Assembly: GCF_018889995.1 (NCBI RefSeq)
Contig: NZ_CP076547.1
Span: 3,038,001 to 3,102,000, forward strand
Direction of reading: 5' to 3'
DNA from: Subtercola sp. PAMC28395
GTDB lineage: Bacteria; Actinomycetota; Actinomycetes; Actinomycetales; Microbacteriaceae
DNA length: 64,000 nucleotides
The position numbers were made by a program, and so were the translations under genes. Within the stretch, counting starts at the first letter, position 1. Every line of letters begins with the position of its first letter. Of the stretch, positions 51,901 to 60,415 are shown one piece after another. Under the pieces are notes generated by a model, which was not told the DNA's origin, searched no databases, and worked only from the letters and a program-made list of their open reading frames with translations.

Positions 51901-52741
51901 AACGCTGGTCGGCGACCGAGAACGCGCGGATCTCCTCGATCTCGTCGCCGAAGAAGTCGACCCGCACAGGGTGCTCGGAGACGGCCGGGAACACGTCGAG
52001 AATGCCGCCGCGAACGGCGAACTCGCCTCGGCGGGTCACCATGTCGACGCGTGAGTACGCCAGTTCGACGAGCCCGGTCGTGAGCTGGGCGAGGTCGTAG
52101 CCACGCCCTCCCTTGACCAGGAGTATGGGTTGCTGGTCGGTGAGGTTGTCGGCGAGCGGCTGCAGTGCAGCGCGCACGGAGGCTACGACGATGAGCGGGC
52201 GTGGTCGCACCGGACCAAGCGACCCGGCACGGGCCTTCGGATTCGCAGCGCTCTTCGCGGAGCTCCTCGCAGCGCTCTGTGCGGCGCTCTCCGATGAAGC
52301 TTTCCCCGCACCTCTAGCCACACCCTTTGACGGCGCCGGGGCCTCAGCACGCGCGGGCACTCCCGCCGCATCCGCGGCATTCGTCTGAGCATCCCACTCG
52401 GAGAGCGAGCGCAGTGCGGCTATCCGCTTGCCGACGATTTCTGCGCTCGGGCTCAGCCGCTCGTGCGGCAGCGTCTCCCACGCAGGGAACTCGAGCACAT
52501 CGGCGTCTGGAGCGAGAGACTCGAGGCTCGCACGGAGGCTCTCGGAATCGCGGCCCGTTGCCGTGACGACGAACAGCACCTGCGGGAGTTCGTTCTCTGC
52601 CCGCCTGGCAAGCAGTGCGGCCAGGAGTGGAGCCCGAAGACCGTCAGTGAGCGAGAAATCAGCGTCGCGGCCGGCCTGTGCGAGGGCGTTGTCGAACGTC
52701 GAGGCGCGCGAAAGCGCACCGATCAAGCCCTGAAGTATCAC
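48935..52741 (-). CDS. mfd: Transcription-repair coupling factor
   Basis: 1268-aa ATPase that removes stalled RNA polymerase and recruits UvrA. N-terminal UvrB-like region (1-420), RNAP-interacting domain around KKLATRRKNVVDPLQLKAGD, translocase with Walker A GDVGFGKTEVA (about residue 735) and DEEQRFGVEHKE (about 833), motif VI region QLRGRVGRGRERAYAYF, and a C-terminal TRCF domain. A 70-residue Ala/Ser insertion (about 118-185, SSESAAQSAARSSAKSAA) interrupts the UvrB-like part. GTG start at 52741. Confidence 0.95.
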   Translation of the reverse strand: MILQGLIGALSRASTFDNALAQAGRDADFSLTDGLRAPLLAALLARRAENELPQVLFVVTATGRDSESLRASLESLAPDADVLEFPAWETLPHERLSPSAEIVGKRIAALRSLSEWDAQTNAADAAGVPARAEAPAPSKGVARGAGKASSESAAQSAARSSAKSAANPKARAGSLGPVRPRPLIVVASVRAALQPLADNLTDQQPILLVKGGRGYDLAQLTTGLVELAYSRVDMVTRRGEFAVRGGILDVFPAVSEHPVRVDFFGDEIEEIRAFSVADQRSLDLSLADVSLPPSRELLLSESVKQRAREMQHEFPSLAGMLEKIGQGIPVEGMESLAPALLDRLVTVTHYLPKGAAIAVIAPERVASRAVSLTETNREFLSAAWNAATAGAEAPIDLASGEFITLNALRDAAGPARPWWTLSTFDSGSSSVDEHLQAIVDSDTHYVRIAADAVPSFQGNVDGALEHVAARLRDGWSVAVVAGGSGLVERAADVLGEHELPARIVDEFPNDVEPGIAYLVKATVESGFELPEIKLALISENEFYGRSAGYDARQVKKLATRRKNVVDPLQLKAGDVVVHQTHGIGRFIELTQREVSSGGRNPVKTTREYLLIEYAPSKRGYPGDKLYVPTDQLDLLTRYVGGEAPALSKMGGSDWSAAKSKARKAVRDIAVELVKLYSARMASKGYAFGPDTPWQRELEEAFPFAETPDQLTTIDEVKADMERPIPMDRLLAGDVGFGKTEVAVRAAFKAIQEGKQVAMLVPTTLLVRQHLETFSERFAGFPVHTRALSRFQTEKEARETIKGLADGTIDMVIGTHRILTESMVFKDLGLVIIDEEQRFGVEHKEKLKKLKTNVDILSMSATPIPRTLEMAVTGIREMSTLATPPEDRHPILTYVGPNSDKQVAAAIHREMLREGQIFFVHNRVSSINRVAAHIAELVPDARIAVAHGQLPEHVLEQVIVDFWERKFDVLVSTTIIETGLDIPNANTLIIDRADKYGLSQLHQLRGRVGRGRERAYAYFLYDENKPLSETAHDRLSTIAANNELGSGMQVALKDLEIRGAGNLLGGEQSGHIAGVGFDLYLRMIGEAVSTFRGDVAEGQTELRLELPVDAHIPEEYVDSERLRLEAYQKLSTASSPAAADGQIDQVLEELIDRYGEPPEQVTNLITVSKLRRLAQRTGLSEVVAMGSNLRVAPANLADSVQVRLRRMYPNAKYLAAAAALSVPMPVVNGHPLPDADLIAWVESLLAAIFPPPSAPAAAPASAVGAPAAD

Positions 52742-52807
52742 CGCACAAGTCTACGGTCCTCCTCCGACACTCCCTCCCCGCCGCCGGCTGGCCGATGCGG
52801 GCGGAAC

Positions 52808-53413
52808 TCAGTCCGGGGACGGCGCGTGAAAGCGCTGCTGCGCGGCCGTGAGGCCGTCAGTGGCGGTCAGCTCGACCGCGTCGGCTGCGTCGGCGAGGAT
52901 GTTCGGCAGCACTCCGCGCTCGGTCGCCGTAAAGTCGCGCAGCACGAAGTCGGCGGCACTCTGCCGGCCAGGAGGCCGCCCGACCCCGACCCGCACCCGC
53001 GCGAAGTCACCCGTGCCAGTCGCGGCCGCGATGTCCCGGATACCGTTGTGCCCGCCGTGACCCCCGCCGAACTTCAGCTTGAGCGTGTCGAACGGAATGT
53101 CGAGCTCGTCGTGAACCACGATCAACTGCGACGGAGTGAGCGAAAAGTAGGCGAGCAGCGCGGCGACAGGCCCACCGGAGTTGTTCATGAAGCTGTTCGG
53201 CTTGGCGAGCACGAAGCGCGGCCCACCGGGCACGACCCGACCCTCTGCAACACGAGCATTCGTGCGCCCAACGGCTTTGAACGATGACGAGAGTCGCGTG
53301 GCGAGCTCGTCGAGAACCATCTGGCCCACGTTGTGCCGGTTGCCGGCGTACTCCGGCCCGGGGTTGCCGAGCCCGACCACCAGCCACTGCTCGTCACCTG
53401 CCACGCTGATCAC
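52808..53413 (-). CDS. pth: Peptidyl-tRNA hydrolase
   Basis: 201-aa enzyme that recycles peptidyl-tRNA. LVVGLGNPGPEYAGNRHNVG contains the catalytic His and the tRNA-binding Asn; FVLAKPNSFMNNSG, VVHDELDIPFDTLKLKFGGG and GGHNGIRDI complete the site. Full length for the family. GTG 53413 or GTG 53404 may be the start. Gene order mfd-pth-rplY is standard for actinomycetes. Confidence 0.95.
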   Translation of the reverse strand: MISVAGDEQWLVVGLGNPGPEYAGNRHNVGQMVLDELATRLSSSFKAVGRTNARVAEGRVVPGGPRFVLAKPNSFMNNSGGPVAALLAYFSLTPSQLIVVHDELDIPFDTLKLKFGGGHGGHNGIRDIAAATGTGDFARVRVGVGRPPGRQSAADFVLRDFTATERGVLPNILADAADAVELTATDGLTAAQQRFHAPSPD

Positions 53414-53630
53414 CGAACCCTTCTGCTACCGCATTGCGCTCGACTGGCGCGCAATCTCGCCAGTGCGAAGTTCGTACAGAAACCCGCACGATTAAGGGGT
53501 TTCATACGCTCTGACGCGCTACTCAACCAGCGGCAGAAGCGGCGCACACACGAGCGTATCGATGCGGCCATTCGGTAGTCTCGCGCCGCGCTCAGGGCGA
53601 GCGCCTGTTCAAGGCGCCCGCTGCGCTCGC

Positions 53631-54236
53631 CTAGGCAGGCGTCGGCGCGTCAGACGTCGAGGCGTCTCCGGCTGAGAGGCTGTCGCCCAGGTCCTGCTCT
53701 TCGGGGATGGAGACAGCCACGATGAGCTGGTCTTCGTCGCCGACGAGAACGGCGCCTTCGGGCAGTGCGATGTCTTTCGCGAGGATCTGGGTGCCGGCTT
53801 CAGCACCCTCGATGTTCACGATGACGCGCGTCGGGATGTTCGTGGCCAGCACCTCGAGCAGCAGCGAGAAGGTGTCGAGGTCGGCGGTCGCACCGGAGAC
53901 CGGCTCACCTTCGACGTGCACGGCAACCTCGACCTGAACGCGCTCGCCCTTGCGGACGACGATGAGGTCGAGGTGCTCGATGATCTGGCGTACGGGATCC
54001 TTCTGAACGTCCTTCACGAGGGCGAGCGTCTCTTTGCCCTCGATGTCGAGCTCGATCAGAGCGTTCGACTTACGAATGAGCAGGAAGACCTCGTGGCCCG
54101 GCAGGCTCACGTGCTGCGGCTCTGCGCCGTGGCCGTAGATCACTGCGGGAATCTTGCCGGCTGCGCGGAGCTTGCGCGCCGCACCCTTGCCGAATGAGTT
54201 GCGGGTCTCCGCAACGATCTTGTTGTCGTCAGCCAT
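53631..54236 (-). CDS. rplY: 50S ribosomal protein L25/general stress protein Ctc
   Basis: 201 aa, long (CTC) form. RNSFGKGAARKLRAAGKIPA opens the 5S rRNA-binding domain, VIYGHG and DVQKDPVRQIIEHLDLIVV follow, then the C-terminal TL5-like domain (TRVIVNIEGAEAGTQILAKD). GAGGAGAAATC precedes the ATG. The acidic C-terminus ends in SAGDASTSDAPTPA. 5S rRNA binding is expected. Confidence 0.96.
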   Translation of the reverse strand: MADDNKIVAETRNSFGKGAARKLRAAGKIPAVIYGHGAEPQHVSLPGHEVFLLIRKSNALIELDIEGKETLALVKDVQKDPVRQIIEHLDLIVVRKGERVQVEVAVHVEGEPVSGATADLDTFSLLLEVLATNIPTRVIVNIEGAEAGTQILAKDIALPEGAVLVGDEDQLIVAVSIPEEQDLGDSLSAGDASTSDAPTPA

Positions 54237-54576
54237 GATTTCTCCTCACGAGTCGTGCGGCCCGGAAGGCACACACACCCGCGTGCGTTGTGTTGGCAAT
54301 GCATCGCGTGAGTAATGCATTGTGTGGGTTGGTATTTTCAACTCGAACGCGCCTGAATGGTTGAGTACTCAGATGAGACACGTGAGGAAAGACATGAAGC
54401 CTCGTCCACCGCGTCGATTACGGATACCCGGCAGTTCTGTTGCGTTGACAACAGCGATCTGACAGCGGCATCCCTCGCCGAAGTTCAGTGTGTGAGTCTA
54501 CACGCCCCGCTGCCGCAGCGCGACCTCACACAGCGCGACCTCACACAGCGCACCTCACACAGCGGGGCAGAGGCCT
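54237..54576. other. Gene-free stretch with hairpin and array
   Basis: 340 bp between rplY and the ABM-domain gene. It holds CAATGCAT-N10-ATGCATTG (54297-54322), an 8-bp inverted repeat in the likely rplY leader, and GGTTGAGTA-like DNA near 54359. The array AGCGCGACCTCACAC (two identical 15-bp copies and a 14-bp one, 54517-54560) lies just downstream of the ABM gene. No gene is supported. Confidence 0.65.
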
Positions 54577-55575
54577 CTACGCCCTGAGTGAGACCAGCCA
54601 GGCGTCGAGGCCCATGCTCGCGGCGTAGAGCACAGCGAGAGTGACATAGCCGATGACGTTGCGGCGCGTACCGACGCCGGGCTTGTGCCACCAGTCGAAC
54701 ACCCTGAAGATCCAGGGGGCCACAAACCAGCCCAGCAGTTGCGTGCTCACCACGTTGCCGATGAACAGGCTCGCCCAGAACGGTACGCCGTTCGCTTCGA
54801 GCAGCGGTGCGCCGATGAAGTAGCCCCAGAGAAACACGATCGGGTACAGCACCAGCAGCACAAGCAGGTTGTCTTTGAAGATCGTGGCTCGGCTCTGCCG
54901 ACCGGCACCCCAGAAGTCGAAGCCATAACTCGACCGGCTCACCCGCATCTGCGAGTTGAACGCCTCCCCCTCCTTCACCAGCTTCGTGCGCACCGGAGAC
55001 GTCTCCCATGCCGTGAGGCTCGCGTCGCTGTCGAAGCTCAGGATGACCGTCCAGTCCTCCTGCACACCGGGGGTCGGCCGCTCGATCTTGTGCCCGAGGA
55101 ATCCGGGAAAACTGGCTTCAGCGGCAGAGATCCTGCGCTGCCAGCTGAGAAACGCCGTCTCATCGGCGGGCTCGACGTGGCTCGTCACAATGAGTGAGGC
55201 GGCCCGCGGCGCCTGGGTCTCCGCCTCTGTGACCAGGTGGATGTCTTCGTGCCCGACGAAGTGGTCTTTGATCTCCTCGAACAGGGCAGTGCGTTCCGGG
55301 CTCTGCAACCAGCGTCGCGCGGCTTCGGCGTTCACAAAACGCTGCACCAGTACCCAGTCCACCTGCGTGGGCGGCGAGGGCTCGATCACGCGCCGGTCGA
55401 TGAACCCCGGCCATGCGGCAAGCACCGCCCCCAGTTTCTTCTGCCACGCGCGGTAGATCTCGTCGCTTCCCGGAAGAACCCGCCGTTCGATGATCAGCGA
55501 GACGACAGGCCCCCCCGACAGATTGGCTGACGGCTCGGTTGCCGGCACCGGCGCAGACCCCGCTCCCGCGGCCAC
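54577..55575 (-). CDS. Tandem ABM-domain membrane protein
   Basis: 332-aa protein with two antibiotic-biosynthesis-monooxygenase-like (ABM) ferredoxin folds in one chain: about 25-115 (SLIIERRVLPGSDEIYRAWQ, FIDRRVIEPSP, WLQSPERTALFEE) and about 125-220 (LIVTSHVEPADETAFLSWQ, FPGFLGHKIE). The C-terminal 115 residues contain three hydrophobic helices, so the enzyme-like part is membrane-tethered. This architecture occurs in proteobacterial and actinobacterial proteins of unknown function (recollected). It starts 3 bp after guanine deaminase, suggesting one operon. Confidence 0.82.
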   Translation of the reverse strand: MAAGAGSAPVPATEPSANLSGGPVVSLIIERRVLPGSDEIYRAWQKKLGAVLAAWPGFIDRRVIEPSPPTQVDWVLVQRFVNAEAARRWLQSPERTALFEEIKDHFVGHEDIHLVTEAETQAPRAASLIVTSHVEPADETAFLSWQRRISAAEASFPGFLGHKIERPTPGVQEDWTVILSFDSDASLTAWETSPVRTKLVKEGEAFNSQMRVSRSSYGFDFWGAGRQSRATIFKDNLLVLLVLYPIVFLWGYFIGAPLLEANGVPFWASLFIGNVVSTQLLGWFVAPWIFRVFDWWHKPGVGTRRNVIGYVTLAVLYAASMGLDAWLVSLRA

Positions 55576-55578
55576 GGC

Positions 55579-57021
55579 CTAGTGGGCCGGGTCGAAGTGA
55601 CGAGCGAAGGTGGGAGCTACGGCTTCCGCCCGCTGGTACGCCTTCTCGCCCATGACCCACGTCTCGGCGACGGCACGTTCGTCGCCCACGATCATCACGC
55701 CGAACAGCATGTTCGCCGCGTCGTCCACGGTGACGGGGTCTCCGCCGTCGGCGATCAGCTCGGCGTGCCACTCGGCACCGGGAGGGCCCGCCTTCCAATC
55801 GAGGGCGACGAAGTCCGCCTCTTTTCCGACGTCGAAGCTGCCGACCTTGTCATCGATGTAGAGCCCCTCTGCTCCGCCCAGCGTGATCGAGTAGAACGCC
55901 CGGAAGGCCGACAGTTTGTTGCGTTCCGACTCGGCCGCGTTCATCCGTGACGGGTCGATGCTGCCGTCGAGAACGGTGTTGTTGATCATGCCGACCTTGT
56001 AGGCCCCGTCGAGAACGGCGAGCATGCCGAAGCGGTTGCCGCCGCCCATGTCGGTGCCGAACGACATGCGAACGCGCATGTCAGGGTCTGTGGCCTTGCC
56101 GAGGCGGAAGAGCCCGCTGCCGAGAAACAGGTTCGAGTGCGGGCAGAACGTCACCGACGCGTCTGAGTCGTGAATGCGCTTGAACTCGTCGTCAGAGAGC
56201 CAGACCGCGTGACCGCCGCTGAACTTCGGGCCGACGAGCTTGTACTTCTCGTAGACACTCAGGTAGTCGTCGCAGTCGGGGTGCAGTGCGAGCACACCGC
56301 GGATCTCATGTGGGTTCTCTGAGATGTGCGTGTTGACCCAGACATCCGGATGCTCGGCCTTCAGCTGCTCGCACTTCTGCATCTGCTCCGGGCTCGACCC
56401 GAACGCGAACCTCGGCGTCACGGCGTAGAGGTTGCGGCCGACATTGTGGTACTTCTCGATGAGCGCCGTGCTGTTGGAATAGAAGCTCTCGGGGGTGTCG
56501 GCGAAGTAGTCTGGCGCATTCTGGTCGATGCCCGTGAGACCGGACATGACCCGCATGTTGCGCCTGGTGGCCTCCTCGAAGAACTCCTCGGTGCAGACCG
56601 GCGCGGTGCTGGTGAACGCCTGCACCGTCGTCGTACCCGAGGCGAGGATGTTGTCGAAGAAGCGCACTGCGCCGTCCCTGGCGTACTCACGGTCGGCGTA
56701 GCGCGCCTCTTCGGGGAACACCCATTTCTGCAGCCACGGCAGCAGTTGGAGGCCGAAGGCGCCGAGCACCCGGGTCTGGGGAAAGTGGATGTGGCCGTCG
56801 ATGAAGCCGGGCGTGATGATGCGGTGCTCGATGTGAGTCGTCGGCACGTCGGGGTACGACGGGCTCACCTCAGCAAAGGGGCCGAAGGCGACGATGATTC
56901 CGTCGTCGATGACGAGCAGTCCATCGGAGACGAAGCGCGCCGACGCCTCTTCGTCGCCGACGTGCTTCCAGGGGTCGTCGGTGAAGTCGAAGAACGTTCC
57001 CCTGATGGCTTTTGTCGTCAC
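55579..57021 (-). CDS. guaD: Guanine deaminase
   Basis: 480-aa amidohydrolase converting guanine to xanthine. Zinc motif GFIDGHIHFPQ, catalytic segments NTHISENPHEI, SGGHAVWLSDDEF, FCPHSNLFLGSGLF and GTDMGGGNR are all intact. Full length for GuaD. GTG 57021 (GAGAGG 7 nt upstream) is preferred to ATG 57039, which lacks a ribosome site. First gene of an operon with the ABM-domain protein. Confidence 0.92.
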   Translation of the reverse strand: MTTKAIRGTFFDFTDDPWKHVGDEEASARFVSDGLLVIDDGIIVAFGPFAEVSPSYPDVPTTHIEHRIITPGFIDGHIHFPQTRVLGAFGLQLLPWLQKWVFPEEARYADREYARDGAVRFFDNILASGTTTVQAFTSTAPVCTEEFFEEATRRNMRVMSGLTGIDQNAPDYFADTPESFYSNSTALIEKYHNVGRNLYAVTPRFAFGSSPEQMQKCEQLKAEHPDVWVNTHISENPHEIRGVLALHPDCDDYLSVYEKYKLVGPKFSGGHAVWLSDDEFKRIHDSDASVTFCPHSNLFLGSGLFRLGKATDPDMRVRMSFGTDMGGGNRFGMLAVLDGAYKVGMINNTVLDGSIDPSRMNAAESERNKLSAFRAFYSITLGGAEGLYIDDKVGSFDVGKEADFVALDWKAGPPGAEWHAELIADGGDPVTVDDAANMLFGVMIVGDERAVAETWVMGEKAYQRAEAVAPTFARHFDPAH

Positions 57022-57114
57022 TGGTGTGCCTCTCGTCATGAGCCCGCGCTGGTGTCAGCTAAGGGTAGTGGTCAAACCGCTACGCTTGAAAGGGCACAAA
57101 TCTGGAGGAAGAAT

Positions 57115-58572
57115 ATGGCTGAATCAAGCGTCGCAACCGCAAACATCGGGGTCGTCGGGCTTGCGGTGATGGGCTCGAACCTGGCACGCAACCTGGCCAG
57201 CCGGGAGGGCAACACCGTGGCGGTGTACAACCGCTCACCGGAACGTACGACCCTTCTTGTGGACGAGCATCCGGAAGCCGGTTTCGTGGCCAGCGAGAAG
57301 ATCGAGGACTTCGTCGCCTCGCTCCAGAAGCCGCGCACCGCGATCATCATGGTGCAGGCCGGCAAGGGCACTGATGCGGTCATCTCGCAGCTCGCCGATC
57401 TGTTCGAAGAGGGCGACATCATCGTCGACGGCGGCAATGCGCTCTTCACCGACACGATCCGCCGCGAGGAGGCCGTGACGGCCAAGGGAATCCACTTCGT
57501 CGGCACCGGCATCTCGGGTGGCGAGGAGGGCGCACTCAAGGGCCCGTCGATCATGCCCGGCGGTTCCAACGAGTCGTACGAGACGCTCGGCCCGATTCTC
57601 GAGTCGATCGCGGCTATCGCTGAGGGCGAGCCGTGCGTCACCCACGTGGGCACCGGCGGCGCAGGCCACTTCGTCAAGATGATCCACAACGGCATCGAGT
57701 ACGCCGACATGCAGCTCATCGCCGAGTCGTACGACCTGCTGACCAAGATCGGCGGCCTCTCCCCCGCTGCCACTGCAGACGTCTTCACGGAGTGGAACTC
57801 GGGCGACCTCGAGTCGTACCTCATCGAGATCACGGCAGAGGTACTCACGCAGGTCGACGCCAAGACAGGCAAGCCGTTCGTCGACATCGTGCTCGACCAG
57901 GCCGGATCCAAGGGCACCGGCGTCTGGACCGTTCAGAACGCACTCGACCTGGGTGTGCCCGTCGGCGGCATCGCCGAAGCCGTCTTCGCCCGTGCCGTTT
58001 CGAGCCACCCCGAGCAGCGCGAGGCAGCCCAGGCTGTCATCACCTCCCGCCCGACGCCGGTCGAGGTCGGCGACTCGTTCTCCGACGACGTGAACGCCGC
58101 GCTCTACGCGTCGAAGGTCGTCGCCTACGCCCAGGGTTTCGACGCCATCATCGCGGGCGCTGAGAAGTACGGCTGGGAGATCAACAAGGGCAACATCGCG
58201 AAGATCTGGCGCGGTGGGTGCATCATCCGTGCGCAGTTCCTCAACAGGATCGTCGAGGCGTACGACAAGAACCCCGGGCTGAAGACGCTTCTCGCCGACC
58301 CGTACTTCGCCTCTGCTGTGGCGAACGGCGAAGCGGCCTGGCGCCGGATCGTCTCGACGGCGGCCCTCTCGGGCATCCCCGTTCCCGGGTTCTCGTCGGC
58401 ACTCAGCTACTACGACTCGCTCGCCTCGAAGCGCCTGCCGGCGTCTCTCGTGCAGGCCCAGCGCGACTTCTTCGGAGCGCACACCTATAAGCGCGTCGAC
58501 ATGCCGGGCACGTTCCACACGCTCTGGTCGGGCGACCGCACGGAGATCGAGTCTGAGGGCAGCTCGCACTAG
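57115..58572 (+). CDS. gnd: 6-phosphogluconate dehydrogenase, NADP-dependent
   Basis: 485-aa enzyme of the oxidative pentose phosphate pathway giving ribulose 5-phosphate, CO2 and NADPH. Cofactor motif VGLAVMGSNLARNLA, substrate segment GTGISGGEEGALKGPSIMPG, catalytic HFVKMIHNGIEYADMQ, and C-terminal SALSYYDSLASKRLPASLVQ. The length and the C-terminal tail match the long (E. coli-like) form. TGGAGGAAG before ATG 57115 fixes the start; the long upstream open frame is a shadow of guaD. A clear terminator follows. Confidence 0.96.
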   Translation: MAESSVATANIGVVGLAVMGSNLARNLASREGNTVAVYNRSPERTTLLVDEHPEAGFVASEKIEDFVASLQKPRTAIIMVQAGKGTDAVISQLADLFEEGDIIVDGGNALFTDTIRREEAVTAKGIHFVGTGISGGEEGALKGPSIMPGGSNESYETLGPILESIAAIAEGEPCVTHVGTGGAGHFVKMIHNGIEYADMQLIAESYDLLTKIGGLSPAATADVFTEWNSGDLESYLIEITAEVLTQVDAKTGKPFVDIVLDQAGSKGTGVWTVQNALDLGVPVGGIAEAVFARAVSSHPEQREAAQAVITSRPTPVEVGDSFSDDVNAALYASKVVAYAQGFDAIIAGAEKYGWEINKGNIAKIWRGGCIIRAQFLNRIVEAYDKNPGLKTLLADPYFASAVANGEAAWRRIVSTAALSGIPVPGFSSALSYYDSLASKRLPASLVQAQRDFFGAHTYKRVDMPGTFHTLWSGDRTEIESEGSSH

Positions 58573-58592
58573 CCGTCTTCGCCATCCCCCAC

Positions 58593-58632
58593 AAGGGCCC
58601 GCCTTCGACATCGACGGAGACGGGCCCTTTTT
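58593..58632 (+). terminator. Rho-independent terminator after gnd
   Basis: AAGGGCCCG and CGGGCCCTT form a 9-bp stem with a 19-nt loop and end in a run of five T residues (58628-58632). Confidence 0.88.
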
Positions 58633-58754
58633 GGAGATGGCCGGGACGTGGAGCTGCCGCACCCCGTGCCAACACTCCGCCGCGCGCATGCACGCAGGCG
58701 AAATCGTTATTCGCCGGACTTCGATGTCCCATTCTCGCGGCGCATAATGTGATG

Positions 58755-59630
58755 ATGACGAGCGAAACCACAGAACCAGCTGAACCAGATGCTCAAGAAC
58801 CCGTAGTCATCGTCACGGGCACCTCGACCGGTATCGGGCTGGCAACAGCCGTTTCCGCAGCGGTGGCGGGCTGGCGGGTGATTGCGACTGTTCGCCGCCC
58901 GGGCAGCGAACAAGAACTTCTCGCGGCAGCCGGCATCGCAGGTGTCGAGCTCGACGTACGGCTGCTCGATGTGACGGATGCCCGGGCGAGCGCCGCGCTC
59001 GTCGCCGACGTCGTCTCGGTCTACGGCCGGCTCGACGCCGTAGTGAACAATGCCGGAGCGGGCCACGTGGGCACCCTGGAGACCGATACCCTCGAGGCGA
59101 TCCGCGAGGTGATGGAGGTGAACTACTTCGGCGTGGTGAACGTGTCGAAGCCGTCGATGGAGCCTCTGCGGGCGTCGCGCGGCATCCTCATCACCGTCAC
59201 GAGTGTCGGAGGAATCGTCGGTCAACCGTTCAATGAGAGCTACTGTGCTGCGAAGTTCGCCGTCGAAGGCCTGATGGAGAGCCTGCACCCCGTTGCGGCG
59301 GCCGTCGGGGTGAGGGTGGTCGTGGTCGAACCGGGAGCCGTGGCCACCAGCTTCGTGGCGAGCGTGCGCGCGACCAGCGACGCGGATTCGCTGGCCGGAG
59401 CGGTGTACTCCGAGGCGTTCGACCACTACATCGAGCGCACTGGGACGAGCTTCGCGAACGCGCAGCAGCCGCAGGGTGTCGCCGACGTGATCGTGAGTGC
59501 GATGACGGCCGACGCCGTGCCGTTCCGGTTGCAGTCGTCAGACGGAGCGACGGCCTTCGTCGGCGCGAAGCTCCGCGACCTCGACGGCAGCGTGGTGACC
59601 GGGCTCACCTCGACGTGGGTCGCCCCGTGA
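58755..59630 (+). CDS. Short-chain dehydrogenase/reductase
   Basis: 291-aa SDR. Cofactor motif VTGTSTGIGLA, NNAGAGHVG, strand-5 TSVGGIVGQP and catalytic YCAAKFAVEGL; the pattern is classical SDR. Three start codons stand in a row (GTG 58749, ATG 58752, ATG 58755). CATAAT lies 6 nt before ATG 58755, with TTCGAT 17 nt further up, so a leaderless mRNA starting at 58755 is likely. Substrate unknown. Confidence 0.85.
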   Translation: MTSETTEPAEPDAQEPVVIVTGTSTGIGLATAVSAAVAGWRVIATVRRPGSEQELLAAAGIAGVELDVRLLDVTDARASAALVADVVSVYGRLDAVVNNAGAGHVGTLETDTLEAIREVMEVNYFGVVNVSKPSMEPLRASRGILITVTSVGGIVGQPFNESYCAAKFAVEGLMESLHPVAAAVGVRVVVVEPGAVATSFVASVRATSDADSLAGAVYSEAFDHYIERTGTSFANAQQPQGVADVIVSAMTADAVPFRLQSSDGATAFVGAKLRDLDGSVVTGLTSTWVAP

Positions 59631-59670
59631 GTGGCACGTGGGCAGCGTGTGGGCAGCGTGTGAGTGACGT
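59627..59670. repeat. 4 x 11-bp array spanning a stop codon
   Basis: GTGAGTGGCAC, GTGGGCAGCGT, GTGGGCAGCGT, GTGAGTGACGT at exact 11-bp spacing. The first unit contains the TGA of the SDR gene (59628-59630). Confidence 0.85.
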
Positions 59671-59688
59671 GAGACGACAGAGGCGCGG

Positions 59689-60057
59689 ATGACCGACTAC
59701 TACGACGAACCCGAACTCGCCGGGTACGAGCCGCACGAGAGGCCACTGCGGAGTGCGCGCAAGGTGCAGCTCATGCGGGCTGCCGTGATCGTGGGGATCG
59801 TCGCGCTGGTTCTGCCGGGCATCCTGACCACCTACAGCCTCGCGAAGGCGACAGCCGAAGCCGCGTGTGCGGCGAGCGTCGCGTACCTCTCGCCGAGCGC
59901 GCGCGGGTCGAAGGCGAAGTTCGAACTGTTCGGCCCTGGCGGCATCGGCTGGCAGTGCTACACCGTCGGCGCATACGGCGGCGATAAGAAGCCCGTCGCG
60001 CCGCTCGGGTTGATACCGTCGTTCCCGTCGCAGACCGTGCCAAGCGTCAGCAGCTGA
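59689..60057 (+). CDS. Small single-helix membrane protein
   Basis: 122 aa, function unknown. A charged N-terminus (EPELAGYEPHERPLRSARKV) precedes one membrane helix (residues 29-48, AAVIVGIVALVLPGILTTYS). The exported C-terminal part has two Cys (EAACAAS and GWQCYTV), possibly a disulfide, and a Pro/Ser-rich end. AGAGG lies about 6 nt before ATG 59689. Possibly secreted or anchored; no family recognised. Confidence 0.72.
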   Translation: MTDYYDEPELAGYEPHERPLRSARKVQLMRAAVIVGIVALVLPGILTTYSLAKATAEAACAASVAYLSPSARGSKAKFELFGPGGIGWQCYTVGAYGGDKKPVAPLGLIPSFPSQTVPSVSS

Positions 60058-60088
60058 TAGTCAGCGACCGACACAGTGCGACCGAGAG

Positions 60089-60358
60089 TCAGAGGCCCAG
60101 GCGGCTCTTGACCTCTATGAGCGAAGGATTGGTCGCGCTGGAGCCGTCGGGAAACAGCACCGTCGGAACCGTCTGGTTGCCGCCGTTCAACGCTTCGACC
60201 AGGGCCGCAGTGCCCTCGACCTCTTCGATGTTGATCTCGGTGTAGGCGATGCCGTCTTTGGTGAGCTGCGTCTTCAACCGGTTGCAGTAGCCGCACCACG
60301 ACGTCGAGAACATGGTGATCGTGTCTGCAGCGGGGAGAAAGTCGGTGGTAGCGGTCAT
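60089..60358 (-). CDS. mrx1: Mycoredoxin
   Basis: 89-aa glutaredoxin-fold protein. WCGYCNRLKTQL has the CxxC redox site, and TVPTVLFPDGSSATNPS is the cis-Pro loop of mycoredoxin-1. These proteins reduce mycothiol mixed disulfides in actinomycetes. It lies downstream of prs (57-bp gap). Confidence 0.93.
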   Translation of the reverse strand: MTATTDFLPAADTITMFSTSWCGYCNRLKTQLTKDGIAYTEINIEEVEGTAALVEALNGGNQTVPTVLFPDGSSATNPSLIEVKSRLGL

Positions 60359-60415
60359 GCTGGGGTCAACCTTCGAACGGGAGCGAATATTTCCTTCGGG
60401 GGTTTCTGCGCAGAA

